Assembly (NCBI GenBank): GCA_033064195.1
Contig: JARBJD010000011.1
Location: 62,001-126,000 of the forward strand
DNA from: Blattamonas nauphoetae
Taxonomy: Eukaryota > Preaxostyla > Oxymonadida
Direction: 5' to 3'
Length of the DNA stretch: 64,000 nt
Shown: piece after piece, positions 10,401-22,000 of the stretch
Numbering within the stretch: position 1 is the first letter of the stretch
Layout of the letters: each line of letters begins with the position of its first letter
The notes under the pieces: model-generated
What the model saw: the letters and a program-made list of their open reading frames with translations, nothing else
Database searches by the model: none
Told to the model about the DNA's origin: nothing
Program-made: the position numbers and the translations under genes

Positions 10401-11834
10401 GCATTCACTGTCTTTTGCTTCTTCGCTCTTCACCTCCGACCGCTTACCCTGCTTGGTCCGCTCTTCTTCCCATTTCTTCCACTCAGCCTCATCGGCTTCG
10501 TTCTCAAAAACCTTCGTTCCGTCGGCCATGACTTCCACGCATCGTACTGTTCCCATCTGCTTCATCCGCTCGTTCCCCACCTTCTCTCTCCGCAAGAAAT
10601 AAGGCCCGACAGTCTCTCGGAGCATGCGGCTCAGATTCTCTCCTCGCACTTTCTGTTCGACGGTGGCGTTCTTCAACTGGGCGTGTTGAATGGGGGTGAT
10701 GATGTCGCTGTTGAAGTCGGTGAGTGTTCCGAGGAGTTTGTTGGTGGCTGAGGAGATAGACAAGAGAGACAACACACCAAAGTTCGGTTGATATCCGCTT
10801 CCTATGGTACCATCGTTTCCACCTGCAATGAATGCAAACAGCGACCAGAATTCTTTCAGATTATTCTGGATGGGTGTTCCTGTCAAGAGGAAGCGATATT
10901 TGGCTGGAATCTGACGTCCTGCCTTCGCAGCTTGGCTAGTATGGTTCTTGAGTTTGTGACCTTCATCATAAATCATGGCATCAAAAATGATCCCACTGTC
11001 TTGCAGCGGTCCGACGAGAGAATGGAGTGACCCTGAAAAAGTCGATAATGGACGAAAAAAGGATACCGTATGTGGTAATTGCAATCCCACCATGAATTTT
11101 GAGGCGTTGAAAGAGAGAGTTCCTTTGTAGAGGGGAGAGTGAGTACAGAGCTTCTTGAGGAAGTTCGGGAGTCCTGGAAAGGGAAAAAAAGTCAACAACA
11201 CTCAGAAAGAAACCATTTTCCAAGTTCTTCTGCCCATTGGCACATTAGAGACAGAGGGAGAGCGAGGAGAACTCGAAGTGGTGGGGGCTTTGCATCTGCG
11301 AAAAAAGGACGAGAAAGAGCGTCGATGAGGTGAACTTAGGTATAACACACTTGCGAATAGACCTTTTTGTCGCCGATAATCCAGCCATTTTGTGAGGAAT
11401 GCACATACTTGAACTGTTTTACCCAATCCCATCTCGTCAGCTAGAATTCCACCTGGGCAGTTAGTAGGTCCACGATGAGTCACCAAGGAGAACATCCATT
11501 CAACACCCTTTCGTTGATATGGATATAATTTCGACATAGTTTGTTCCAGAGAAATAATCGGTTCTTGAGTTTCAATCTGGTTCAGATGTGGGTTTTGTGT
11601 TGGTTTCAACAGAGCCTACGAAAGGTTTGGAGAAGGTTTTGAAAGAGGACAAACTTTCAGTTTTGAAATTTTATCCAATAGTTTTCGATCCCCTTGATAA
11701 ATCTCATAAGCAAGTTCAAAAAGTTGGAGGGCTCGTTTTTGTTCATCTGGCAGTTTTGAGTGACGAAGCGTTGATGCTTCAGACACATAGCCATTATACT
11801 TGATCTTTTGCTCTTTTGTTAGAACAACTGCCAT
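7478..11834 (-). CDS. SNF2-family DNA translocase, ERCC6L/PICH-like
   Basis: Six exons fit, with introns 11616-11654, 11296-11350, 11174-11201, 11033-11066 and 10277-10307. The spliced product is 1389 aa. It belongs to the ERCC6-like branch of Swi2/Snf2 ATPases, which translocate on DNA and in PICH act on ultrafine anaphase bridges. A TPR-like helical start (residues 1-60) precedes the Walker A motif DEMGLGKT at 120-127. Then follow [18 protein letters not shown] (motif Ia), a DEGH box in place of [18 protein letters not shown] (motif III), and [12 protein letters not shown] and [11 protein letters not shown] (motifs V and VI). The long middle is acidic and Ser/Pro-rich with repeated TPQPS words. 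The last 60 residues form a TPR ([10 protein letters not shown]). TPRs at both ends around an SNF2 core are characteristic of PICH. The start lies 41 bp from that of the divergent importin-like gene. Confidence 0.85.
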
Positions 11835-11875
11835 GGTTTGAGTGAACCCCTTAATAATATCTATATTTTATTCAC

Positions 11876-13374
11876 ATGGACACTCTAAATCAACTCAATG
11901 AAAGAGTGCGTTTCCGAATGACTTCTAGCAATTTAGAAGGATATTCTCACATTCAGGAATCACTACCCTTTGTTGATCCTGAAACCGTCAGAAATAATCG
12001 TCGTGTCAGATTACGGAAAAGGAGAGAAGCCCAAAAACTCAAAACTACTCCAAACCTCTCTAGTCTTGTCATATCACTCTCATCTCAAGATTTCGAGACA
12101 GTTGAATCATCATTAACATCAATTTCGACAATTCTGTCACATCATCCAGAAATCCACACAGAATACACACAAGCCTCCAATTTTCTCGATATTAACGGAC
12201 TTCCGGCCTTGACTATTCTCCTCTCACGTAGACCACCCGAGAACATAATCGTATTATCATCTTTTTCCATCATCCTTCCTTTTAGAGAGAAGTCTTCGTT
12301 TTGTTCGGGATAATCGGACAAAAAGGCTTGCTCAGCGAACCACAGAATCACCTGCTCCCATTTCTCACACAATTATCCGACTTTATTAATTATATCCAGC
12401 GAGATATTTCGCGTATCTCAACAAATCTAATCTATGAGATACTCCAGGGCAATTTTTCTCTCATCTCAGAGCTCCTTCTATACCCGGGATTTCTTGCAAA
12501 CATTACATCACAAATTTCTCGATGTGACATGGTTTTGGATCCGATTCTCGACCTTGTCAACTTTCTCTCACGACAAATCACTGATGTCTCACAGATCAAC
12601 TTTCTTTTCGCAACTGTGCACACTAGACTTGTTGAGGAAGTCCAATATTCCTCTCTTTCATTCCAATCCACACAACCACTCAGTGAGAATGTGACATCGT
12701 TGTTCAAAACCCTCACATATCTGATTAGAAACCCTCACGTTCAAAGAGACGTGATTATTTCGACCCCCCTCATCGCCTTATCTGCCCCTCTTTTCACGCC
12801 TCCTCATTTGGACACCCTGGTTGTCCCATTTTGCTCCTTCTTCAGAGCATTCGTGGCTTCGACTATTTCGGACAGCTTCCTGGATCATCTTGTCCAAACA
12901 GGTGTTGTCCAATCAGTCTTCGATCTTCTCGGTCTCTGCATCTGCGACGAGACCAAGGAGACCCAGACTTCAGACCTCCTCCGCTTCGCGACTCGCATCA
13001 TCAGCAACCCACAAGTCCTCTCGATCTTCCTGGCCAGCAACGTGGCGGCAACACTCACGGAGAAGCTTCCGCGTTTCTCGAAGTTGCTGACGAGAGACTA
13101 TTTCTCTCTCATCTCCACTCTTCTTCTCTTGCCACTGCCCACACTCTCAACAATCGTTGAACACGTCGACCTCGTCTCCGCTGTCTCTCTCTGTACGGTG
13201 TCCCTCAAATATTCCGATTTTTCAACTGTTTTCCTCAGGACATTCGCTAAGATTTCCAGCCATTGCTCAGCTTGTCCTGGTGCCTTCCCACACGTCGAGA
13301 ACTTCCTCCATGCGATGGCGGATAGCGGAATACTTGAGGAGATTCAGGCTCGATCATCTTCACAGATATCGTGA
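11876..13374 (+). CDS. Importin-alpha-like ARM-repeat protein
   Basis: Two exons are joined by a 35-nt intron (GTATTA donor, about 12249-12283), giving 487 aa, close to the 500-550 aa of importin-alpha. The N-terminus resembles an importin-beta-binding domain: arginine-rich RNNRRVRLRKRREAQKLK at about residues 40-57 follows a RVRF motif. The remainder is predicted all-helical with hydrophobic repeats like a divergent armadillo solenoid, for example GLPALTILLSRRP. By family knowledge it would carry nuclear-localisation cargo with importin-beta. The classic Trp/Asn ladder is not obvious by eye, so cargo binding is inferred and another ARM/HEAT protein remains possible. It is transcribed divergently from the PICH-like gene. 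Confidence 0.6.
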
Positions 13375-13589
13375 TATCTCTTTGTCATTCTGTATGCCAT
13401 ATCGGACACAATTTAATCGTTGAATCACTTCAGATGTAAGGATTTCTCATTTCACCTCTTTACTTCGATACATGTGATTCAGGGAATTTTATTGGATGCA
13501 TTTAGTGTATTTTTAACACGCGAGGAGACTTTTTTCTGTGATTTATCCACTATGAGCTTGAACAAGACACGGCCATACTTTTTTCATGA

Positions 13590-15557
13590 ATGGATCCAAC
13601 TATCGATGGACTCGTACACTCGTCTCTAATTCCACTTCCCGCATGGATATCCAACCACACTTGCTTTTCAGCGATTGAACATGTTCTTCCTCGTTATCGA
13701 GACTGGAAATGCATGGCTATCCGAAAATTTCTCGAAAATGGCAAACGTGGAGAGTATATTTGGGAAGATTATGAAACAGTCTTTCATAAAATGAAAGCAC
13801 TTGCTCTGGGATTGAAAGAACTCGGACTTAAGAAGGGAGATCGCATCGGAATCATGTCAGTAAATAGACCAGAATGGACGATACTTGACATGGCATGTAC
13901 GGCAATTGGCTGCATCTCTGTTCCAATATACGATTCATATGGTCCAGATAATTGTGAATACATTATGACTACTACGGAAACTGTCTGTGTGTTTTGTGCG
14001 ATGAAAACTTTCGATTTCATCAAAGAAGCCACAGAACGTTGTTCATTTGTCTCAAATGTCGTCCTTTTCGATGGAACTCCAACTGACGACAACTTTATTA
14101 CTTCCAACCATCTTCCAAAACAGTCTGCCTCACGTTCCATCGACAGTTGTGGTTTCACATACTTCTTCTCTGAAGTTATCGCCAAAGGTGAAGCTCTTCT
14201 AAAAGCAAACCCATCAATAGCTGTTCAAGATCCTTCCGTTCAACCAACTGATATGACGACTATCATCTTTACATCGGGAACTTCTGGACGTCCAAAAGGT
14301 GCGATGTTATCTCACTCAAACCTCCTCAATGGTGGATGGTCATACATGATACGGAAAACATTTATCACAAAGCAGGATACTATTATCAGTTATTTGCCTC
14401 TCGCCCACGTTTTCGAGAGATCCATCGAGATCTTTGCCCTCACCTCAGGAATCGGAATTGGCTACTTCTCTGGGTCAATTCCACACCTAACCGAAGACAT
14501 CGCTCTTCTAAAGCCCACTCTTTTCCCTGCAGTTCCTCGTGTCCTTATTAAAGTGTATAGCACAATCATTGACACGATCGAGAAATCTGGCACTTTCAAG
14601 AAGACTCTGTTCAAAACTGCACTGTATCTCAAAGAAAAGTCGATCTACAACGATTGGCCGTTGGGATTTCTTGCTGACCCGATCTTTGAAGTCGTGAAGA
14701 AGAAGTTTGGAGGGAATCTTCGAATCATCTTCGTTGGATCTGCCCCACTCAACCCAAAAATCGGCCATTTCCTGAACCTCGTTCTGGGTGCCCGTGTGCT
14801 CGAAGGCTACGGCCAGACCGAGGCATGTGGAGCGTCGTTCTCGATGGGCGAGCAAGATCACTTTTATGGCTCAGTTGGGCATCTCCTCGCTGGTGTCGAA
14901 GCGAAACTGGAGTCTGTCCAAGAAATGGGATACTTTGCTGAAGACACGCCGCCGAAGGGCGAGCTGCTTCTCCGCGGGAAGTCGGTCTTTTTGGGGTACT
15001 GGAACGATGCCGAGGCGACAAAGAAGACGCTTGTCGACGGGTGGCTGCACACAGGCGATGTCGGCATGTGGCTTCCGAACGGGCAGCTGAAGATTATCGA
15101 CAGACTGAAGAACGTGTTCAAGCTGCAGCAGGGCGAGTTTGTGTATGTGGAGGACATCGAAGGCTGTCTCTCCTCGTCGAGTGTTGTCGCACAAATCGTT
15201 GTCCACGGGGACTCGCTCATGTCTGGCTTGGTCGCTGTGATTCATCCGAACAGGGCAGGGATGTTTGCCTTTGCGAAGGAGCACGGCTTGATCGAAGCAG
15301 ATTCGGAAGAGACTAACGCAGTGTTTGAGGAACTGTGTGCGAGGAAGGAGTGCAAGACGTTCATTTTGGGTCATGTTCGAGACACACTCAAGGCAGCCGG
15401 AAGGAAAGGATACGAAATTCCTGTGGATGCAATCATCACTCCCATCGAATGCACCATTGAAAACGGACAGCTCACTCCCTCCTACAAATACAAGAGGGAT
15501 GCCATCAAGACGGCATATGCAAATGAGTTGGAGGCCATGTGCAGCAAACTTCGCTGA
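13590..15557 (+). CDS. Long-chain acyl-CoA synthetase (AMP-binding)
   Basis: A single uninterrupted 655-aa frame. The enzyme activates long-chain fatty acids with ATP and CoA through an acyl-AMP intermediate. The ATP-binding signature IIFTSGTSGRPKGAMLSH lies near residues 225-245, the adenylate motif GYGQTEACGASF near 407, and WLHTGDVGMWLPNG with the hinge IIDRLKNVFKLQQGEFV near 490-520, which is the long-chain ACSL pattern rather than the short-chain one. The length matches ACSL enzymes (about 650-700 aa). No N-terminal membrane anchor is evident. No upstream exon was required, since the first methionine gives a normal ACSL N-terminus. Most neighbouring genes have introns, so the intronless state is mildly unusual. 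Confidence 0.93.
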   Translation: MDPTIDGLVHSSLIPLPAWISNHTCFSAIEHVLPRYRDWKCMAIRKFLENGKRGEYIWEDYETVFHKMKALALGLKELGLKKGDRIGIMSVNRPEWTILDMACTAIGCISVPIYDSYGPDNCEYIMTTTETVCVFCAMKTFDFIKEATERCSFVSNVVLFDGTPTDDNFITSNHLPKQSASRSIDSCGFTYFFSEVIAKGEALLKANPSIAVQDPSVQPTDMTTIIFTSGTSGRPKGAMLSHSNLLNGGWSYMIRKTFITKQDTIISYLPLAHVFERSIEIFALTSGIGIGYFSGSIPHLTEDIALLKPTLFPAVPRVLIKVYSTIIDTIEKSGTFKKTLFKTALYLKEKSIYNDWPLGFLADPIFEVVKKKFGGNLRIIFVGSAPLNPKIGHFLNLVLGARVLEGYGQTEACGASFSMGEQDHFYGSVGHLLAGVEAKLESVQEMGYFAEDTPPKGELLLRGKSVFLGYWNDAEATKKTLVDGWLHTGDVGMWLPNGQLKIIDRLKNVFKLQQGEFVYVEDIEGCLSSSSVVAQIVVHGDSLMSGLVAVIHPNRAGMFAFAKEHGLIEADSEETNAVFEELCARKECKTFILGHVRDTLKAAGRKGYEIPVDAIITPIECTIENGQLTPSYKYKRDAIKTAYANELEAMCSKLR

Positions 15558-15709
15558 ACCTTGCGTCATACTCTTTATTCATTGTACACTCACCTTTAGA
15601 ATGTTTTTCTTCAAATTCATTGTTGTTTCCCATTTCATAGTCCGATACGGTCACTCTTTGCATCACTTTCACAATAGTCACCGTCCTGTTATGGACTTGA
15701 TCAATAACA

Positions 15710-17483
15710 ATGCTGGTTTTCTGTGTGACATCTTTGCTCGTTGGAATTACAGAAAGAGAAGTTCTTGAAGGATTTTACAAATCAACTGGTGGTGATAAGT
15801 GGACGACAAATACCAATTGGAATACTGCTGCAGACATTTGCACATGGCATGGAATCTCTTGCAGTGGAAAGTACGTTTCAAGTATTGCTCTGCAGGGAAA
15901 TAACTTAGTTGGTGTCATCCCCAGTAATTTTGGCCATCTTTCTGGCCTCGTTTCATTCGACCTAAGCAAGAACAATCTTGGAGGTCCAATCCCACAGTCA
16001 GTTGGCAATATGAGAAATCTCATGGCAATGTTGTCCTTCTTTTTTTTCTGGATTGTTCCTCTTTTTGTTTGCCCATAGTGGACTCCGCGAGAACAAGTTG
16101 AATGGAACACTTCCTGATTCGCTTGGACGCTGCACAAAGCTCGCATATGTTCATCTTGACTTCAACGAACTGACAGGAACGATTCCTTCCAGCTGGGCAA
16201 GTCTGAAAAAGCTCCAAGTCCTTGGCCTCGTCGATAACAAACTCTCTGGTCCTGTTCCAACGGCTCTTTCACAGATGACTGCTCTGACAACACTCGCACT
16301 TGGATGGAACAGTTTCACTGGTCCTGTTCCCCAGAGCTTCTCCAATCTCGTGAACCTTGAGGCACTGGATTTCGCAAATAATTCGTTGTCAGGACAGTTC
16401 CCAGACATATTCAGAAGTACCGGGAAACTCCGTGAGCTCATTCTTTGCTTCAACGATATTGAGGGTCCACTTCCCGACAGCATCGGCCTCCTACCAAACA
16501 TCTCTGTGGTTGCAATCGCATTCAACAAATTGACCTCTTTCCCTGAAACTCTTGCCTCAAACCCTTCGATGTACCTCCTTTTCCTTCAAGGAAACAACAT
16601 TCGCCAGAAATTCCCACAGGCATTCAATAAAACAACCAACATCGAAGTCGCCTTGAATAAGAACCCATTTATTTGCCCAATCCCTGAGTGGGCAGGTTGG
16701 ACTGGCGCAACATGCACAGCAAGTCCCAACTCTGAGGAACGGGCTACCGCTGAAGACAGAGATGCATATTACAAACCTCCTCCCAGAAAGCGGCCCAGCT
16801 CGTTCAAGAATGCGAGTCCATCCGTATTCAAATACTATGGACTCTCTCAATGCCCTGATCTTCCCAGCATGGAGACACAGATCTTCAACATCCCGTCTTC
16901 GCTCAATCCCTACTTCACTCTTGATCCAAAGTTCTACGGTCGTCCCATCACAAGGTATCCTGCTGACCACTGGTGCATGCATGGACAATCTGAGTGCATC
17001 GGAAATTATGCTCGACTTTGTGCAAACAAAATTGATTCAACAAAATACGTCGCATTCGCGAAATGCCAAGGTGCTTCCATGAAGGCAATCCCATCGAACA
17101 CTCGCGCCTGCGCTGAAGCAGCAGGGTTTCCTTTTCTCTTTTCTATCTTCTCATTTAGACTCAACTGGGAAGACATGAAACAATGTCTCTGGGATGATGG
17201 ACGTGATTTACTCAGAGAATCGCAAGCTTCTGCTGACAAAGATGCTGCAGTGTGGTCTCCTACTCTCTATATCGATGATAAGAAAGAGGTTTGACAGCCA
17301 TCTCACTACAAGGATTATTCTTCACTCTTTCTTCTCCTCACTGTGATGCCGATGTATTTCTCATATTTCTCATCTTAGTGCCTTTGGAATCTCGCACCTT
17401 GCTCGGTCCCAGGCGGAACCCCTGATATGGTCAAGAAGATCTGTGAAAAGATCGAAGGACAAAAGCCAGCAGCCTGCAACTGA
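15710..17483 (+). CDS. LRR protein fused to a GILT-like thiol reductase domain
   Basis: Four exons with introns 16030-16078, 17126-17158 and 17289-17378 give 533 aa. A short hydrophobic start (MLVFCVTSLLVG) could act as a signal peptide. It is followed by a plant-type LRR cap with paired cysteines (TWHGISCSG) and roughly ten leucine-rich repeats of the LxGxIP type, such as LSKNNLGGPIPQSVGN. The C-terminal part is GILT-like: the family signature appears as C406-M-H-G-x2-E-C-x2-N-x4-C421, with YYGLSQCPDL upstream and further cysteines in the tail. In GILT enzymes the active site is CxxC. Here it reads C365-P-D-L368, so the second cysteine is missing. GILT proteins reduce disulfides in lysosomes. 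This protein is probably secreted or endolysosomal, and may bind through the LRRs and act as a monothiol or inactive relative. The fusion is supported by an open frame from the LRRs into the GILT part with no intron at the boundary. Confidence 0.85.
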
Positions 17484-17582
17484 ACTTCCTTTAGTCCCTC
17501 AACGGGAGAGATTTATGTATTTCATTTCCCATCTCATAGAGTGTCGCTGTTTAACAGCCATTCGAGCAAAAGACAATCAAAA

Positions 17583-19014
17583 TCAACGCAACGTAAGGTA
17601 AGTCTGAATCTTTCGGAGTTCAGATGTTTCAAAATCTTCAAAATTGAATGTAATCGTATCAGACTCGGTTGCCCACTATGTTAGAAAAAAATGAAATAAA
17701 ACAGGTGGAAGAAGAAAACAGACTTGGGGATCATCTTTTCTCAGGCTTTCCATAAAATTTTCAAATGCTTCCATTTCTGCTTCTGTTAGCCCTTCAATCT
17801 TAGCAACAATTTCAAGTTTTTCTTCTTTAATTAGCTTTTGTGTTGGAGATGGGACTGGCCTTGCCGTCATGAGAGGGATCTTCTTTGAAGAATTTGCATG
17901 TAAGCTGAAATGGTGGGGTTTTTGAATCACAGGATGTGACTTAGCTGTAACGTGATGAGATAGTGATGCATCAGTTACTGCAGTGAGTGATGGTGTGTCT
18001 GAGATTTTTGGTGACTTTGGGGGAGGATCCGCACGCATTGGGACAACAGAAGAGACAGAAGGTATATGAACCACAACAGGAGACACTTCAGTGAGAGCTT
18101 CACGTCCAGGTGCTTCTGTTGGTTGTGATGGTTGTGGATGGATTGGAGAACGATGAGGTGATTGAGTTGGTGGAGATGGTGGAGGTGTATGATGAATTGA
18201 GGTGGGTTGAGGTGGAGGAACTGTAGTGATTTTTGGGGTATTGGAAGTCCCAGATGGTTTCAATCGAATTCGCTTCGGGGCGGCTGGTGGGGTCTGAAGG
18301 GCTGACGAAACTGGAGGATCTGTCGTTTGAGTCTGGTGAACTTGAGCTCGATATTTTGCTTTGGCTGCATCTGTCATTGCTCGTAGTCTGTCTTCTTCTG
18401 TTGATGTGGCAGCTCGATGAACATCATCTTGTGTCCACCACCCTTTTTCAACAGCATCTTCAAGTGCACGAGAAAATTCTTTCTGTACTTTCTGTGCAAC
18501 ATGACTTACCGGGTGAAGGAGTCCATTGTAGATGTAACAATTATCCCAGATGGAGTGTACAGCACGTAGAAGTTCATCAGCTGTCCGAAATAATTTTACT
18601 CCAGTTTTGAGACATTCCGGCTTAACGCGAGCAGTTTTTTCACTCTTGACGATTGTATAGAAAGTTGGAGTGCGATTGATGACAGTTGTGAGGTCCATCG
18701 GATGTTTCACGACATCCAGGTAATCTGGTACATTTTGCGCAATTGGATCAACTGGATACTTGAAAGCTGCTGCAGTTTGATTGTTTGAGAGCTTAATAAC
18801 ATATTTCCGGAGATGTCTAGAGCAGTTCAAGAAATTCGAGTAAATACATCAGTTTTTCGGCTTCTATTCGAGGATATAGATCTGATGATTGTTGCTGATC
18901 AGTGAGAGTTTGAGAAGAAAATTGAGAAGTGTGATTGAGGGAAGGGGGCCGAATCTTCAGATTCATGAAAGAAACTGCGGGAAGTCTGACAAGATCGATT
19001 CTATCCTCAGACAT
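17583..19014 (-). CDS. BET-like bromodomain protein with NET domain
   Basis: Three exons with introns 18817-18847 (31 nt) and 17676-17723 (48 nt) give 450 aa. Residues from about 55 form one bromodomain: FKYPVDPIAQNVPDYLDVVK, then HPMDLTTV, and NCYIYNG holding the acetyl-lysine-binding Asn. After a Pro/Ser/Thr-rich linker, the C-terminus reads as an extraterminal (NET) domain: EEKLEIVAKIEGLTEAEMEA and, in the last exon, TFNFEDFETSELRKIQTYL. BET proteins read acetylated histones and recruit transcription factors. A single bromodomain plus NET matches plant GTE and protist forms. The last exon is outside any long open frame and was recognised from the NET pattern. The start codon lies 6 bp from that of the divergent RRN3-like gene. 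Confidence 0.85.
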
Positions 19015-19020
19015 CCATGA

Positions 19021-22000
19021 ATGGCAATGAGTAATCCGAAACCTTCACCAGATCTTGTTACCACGGATCTCGTGATGAATAATCCTGCTGTTGTTGAGCC
19101 TCTCTTCAACAACCTTCTCGAAAGAGTCATCTACAAAGTTGATCCTGAAGTTGAGGAGATCCAATTTCAGAAAATTCATTCGATGATCTTTGATACCATC
19201 CAAAATCTCCCTTTGACAAAGTCAAAGCTCCAACCTGTCATCGAGAAAAAGTTCCCTCATATCAGGAATGATTTGTCGACATTCCGCAACTATTTTGAGA
19301 CAGTACTCTTTGTCTGCCGGTATGTTCCAACTCTACAGGAACGAATAATCCCGTTTCTTTTTCAGAAACTCATGGATCTCGATGTATGATTCTTGTGTCC
19401 TCATTTTTCTCAGGCACAAATTGACGAAATCCTTCCTTTTGAAGAACGAGAAGAGTTATTGATATCCACAAACACCACCAATGCCTTTGCCCCGTCGATA
19501 GAAAATACACAGGCTAGTGACTCTCTTCGAATGACAGCCATCTTCGACGTCTTCCTCGAAATGCTCCTGCTCTATTCAGCATTTCCGTTTTGTTCAGAGG
19601 AAAAAAGATCTCACATACTCTCTCTTCGATCATACAATTATTTATTCCTTCGACAATCATTCCAATGGGACCAAAACACCGATTCTTCCATCCAAGGTCA
19701 ATTTTTCGTCAGCATCGATGACAGTGTGAACCGAAGTTTCAAAACGGAATTATTTGACAATCTACTTAAGACATGGATGTCATATGTAACATCGTCAAGT
19801 GAAACAAAGTATAGACGAGCACCTCATCTTCTCCTCTTCATCTGTGCACTGGAAGCATGGTCAAGTCCAGATAGCTCCAGTACAACAATTCTTCATCAAT
19901 TTTGGAATTCCTTTGATGGAATGGAACGATTGCATGACGAAGATTTGCCGCAGACCACCGAAAAATGTCCACCCACAATATCAGGCACCAAACGTCTACT
20001 TTCCTCACTATTCAATCAGCTATCACAAGCCTCTGTACCGAACATATATTCCTATCCTCAAATTTCTATTCCGTTGATTATTTCAGGATTTACAGGACGA
20101 ATGATCACAATCTCTTCGTCGCAAGTCCACAACACACTCTATCTTCTCATCAAGAATCTTCGACAATTACTTCAGAGTCCCACAAACCTTCTTTCGTCCA
20201 TACGATCCACAAGAACAGAATATTCAGGGAGATCGACACCGTTTCGAATCCAGACACCAACTCTCCAGTACACAAACACACCCCATCCACCCCCTTCGCC
20301 TTTCACGCGCTTTTCATCACTCGCAACGCCCTTCTCCCGCTCCACACAGAACTTTATTCCAAACAGCGCCACTCCAACATCAAAGACTCAAATGTCGTTG
20401 GGAACATTCGTTCCGTCTCCCTCGCACAGCCCTCCACCCTCGCCGTACACACTCCAGGACGTCGTGTCCTCCCTTCTGAATTCGTTTTTGTTTACGTTTT
20501 CTTCGAAACAAGGGTTTCACAAGCAGACTCTGATCAACTTTGTGGCCAAGTTCAAACAGCAGCTGGTGTCTGTGTTGGAGAGTGATGTGGATGACGTGCC
20601 AGCCTCTCTGTTGACCGATCCTGTCCTCCTGTTCATGTTCGTTCACTTCTGCTGGGAGAACAGGCTGGTTGATCTGAGATCGTTCCTCCCGGAGGCCTTC
20701 CATCCTGACCAGATTTCCGAAACACTCGACTCTTTCGATTTGTCGGACACGATCTTTTTCACCAAACAGCTTCCCTTCTCACCTGTGTCCAACCTCCTCT
20801 GTTCGTATCTTCTAAAGCCGTTTGCCTTCCTCTTCCCATTCGAATGGGAAACGACCACCTCGTCCATCAACGACGACACCGATTCTTCTCTGCTCGACGA
20901 GAACAATGTTACGAGACCGCAAAGTGCAATCGACACGTTTCACTTCAACGAGCTGAACACGACCATTCGCACCGAACAAAACCAAACCCCCCTCAACATC
21001 AGCTTTGTCCCGTATCGATCGGATACTCCTCAAATTCTCCACACGCCACTTCATCAGAGGCTCCCGTACGCGCGAGAGAGGGAGGAGAACAATGTATTTG
21101 GACCGATCGTGTTTTTGGAGAACAGTCTGTGGGGAGGGATGGGGGAGGAGACAGAAATGGAGAAGGTGAAAGAGTATCTCATCAACTCGACGTGGAGTGA
21201 GTGGAAAGACCCAATCGTTGTTCACACAAACTCATCTGATTCTGGAAAGACGGAGATTCTTGCTCCGCTGGAGACTTCTCAAACGAAATCCCAAGTCAAG
21301 GAGGCTGGCCAAGGATCGGAAATGATACTGTCAACTCCAAAACCGAACGCAAAGACGAGCTCAATCCTTCTGACGCCATCTCCTCGCCTCGCAATCGCAG
21401 AGCCCATGATGCGAGACGAAGAAGAGGACATCAAACCAGACTTGAGACTCACCTCAACCACCCTCCAATCGTCAACTGATGACAAAAGAGCGAAGGAGAA
21501 TGAGAACAAGGTTGTTGAGGCCACTCCAATCAGATTGCGCACACCACCGATGGAAGAACAGCCAAACAGTTCATCAGAAGGAACAAATACACTCTTTCAC
21601 ACACCAGCAAACCGAAAAGATCCACGGACCATTCCACAATCCGCACAAAAACCACCGAAAATTGCACTCTCATTGTCGTTCGGGACGAGTGTTTCGCATC
21701 TCGTGACACCGTCAAAAGTCACAGTTGTACACATCGAAGCAAACACGACAGAAGAAGGGGAAGTGAAGGCTCACACAAAAACAGCGCAACAGATCAACGA
21801 AGCAAGGCACCAGATTCCCTCCGAAGCCACAGAAGCCCCACAACTTCTCTCTGCTCAGAGTGGGTTCGCGGAGTCTCCAATGTTTTTCCCAACCGACAAC
21901 GACCAACAGCGGACATTGTCTCAAACACTCTCACAAAACGACCTGAACAACCGCGGAGAATCCCAACATCTGAACGACAAACACGCAGAAGTCGAAAGAG

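Noticed and set aside
7478-11834. A second intein in the other SNF2 gene or in DDX41
   Set aside because: Walker A is continuous ([14 protein letters not shown]) in both, and all inserts between motifs are GT-AG introns or disordered linkers.
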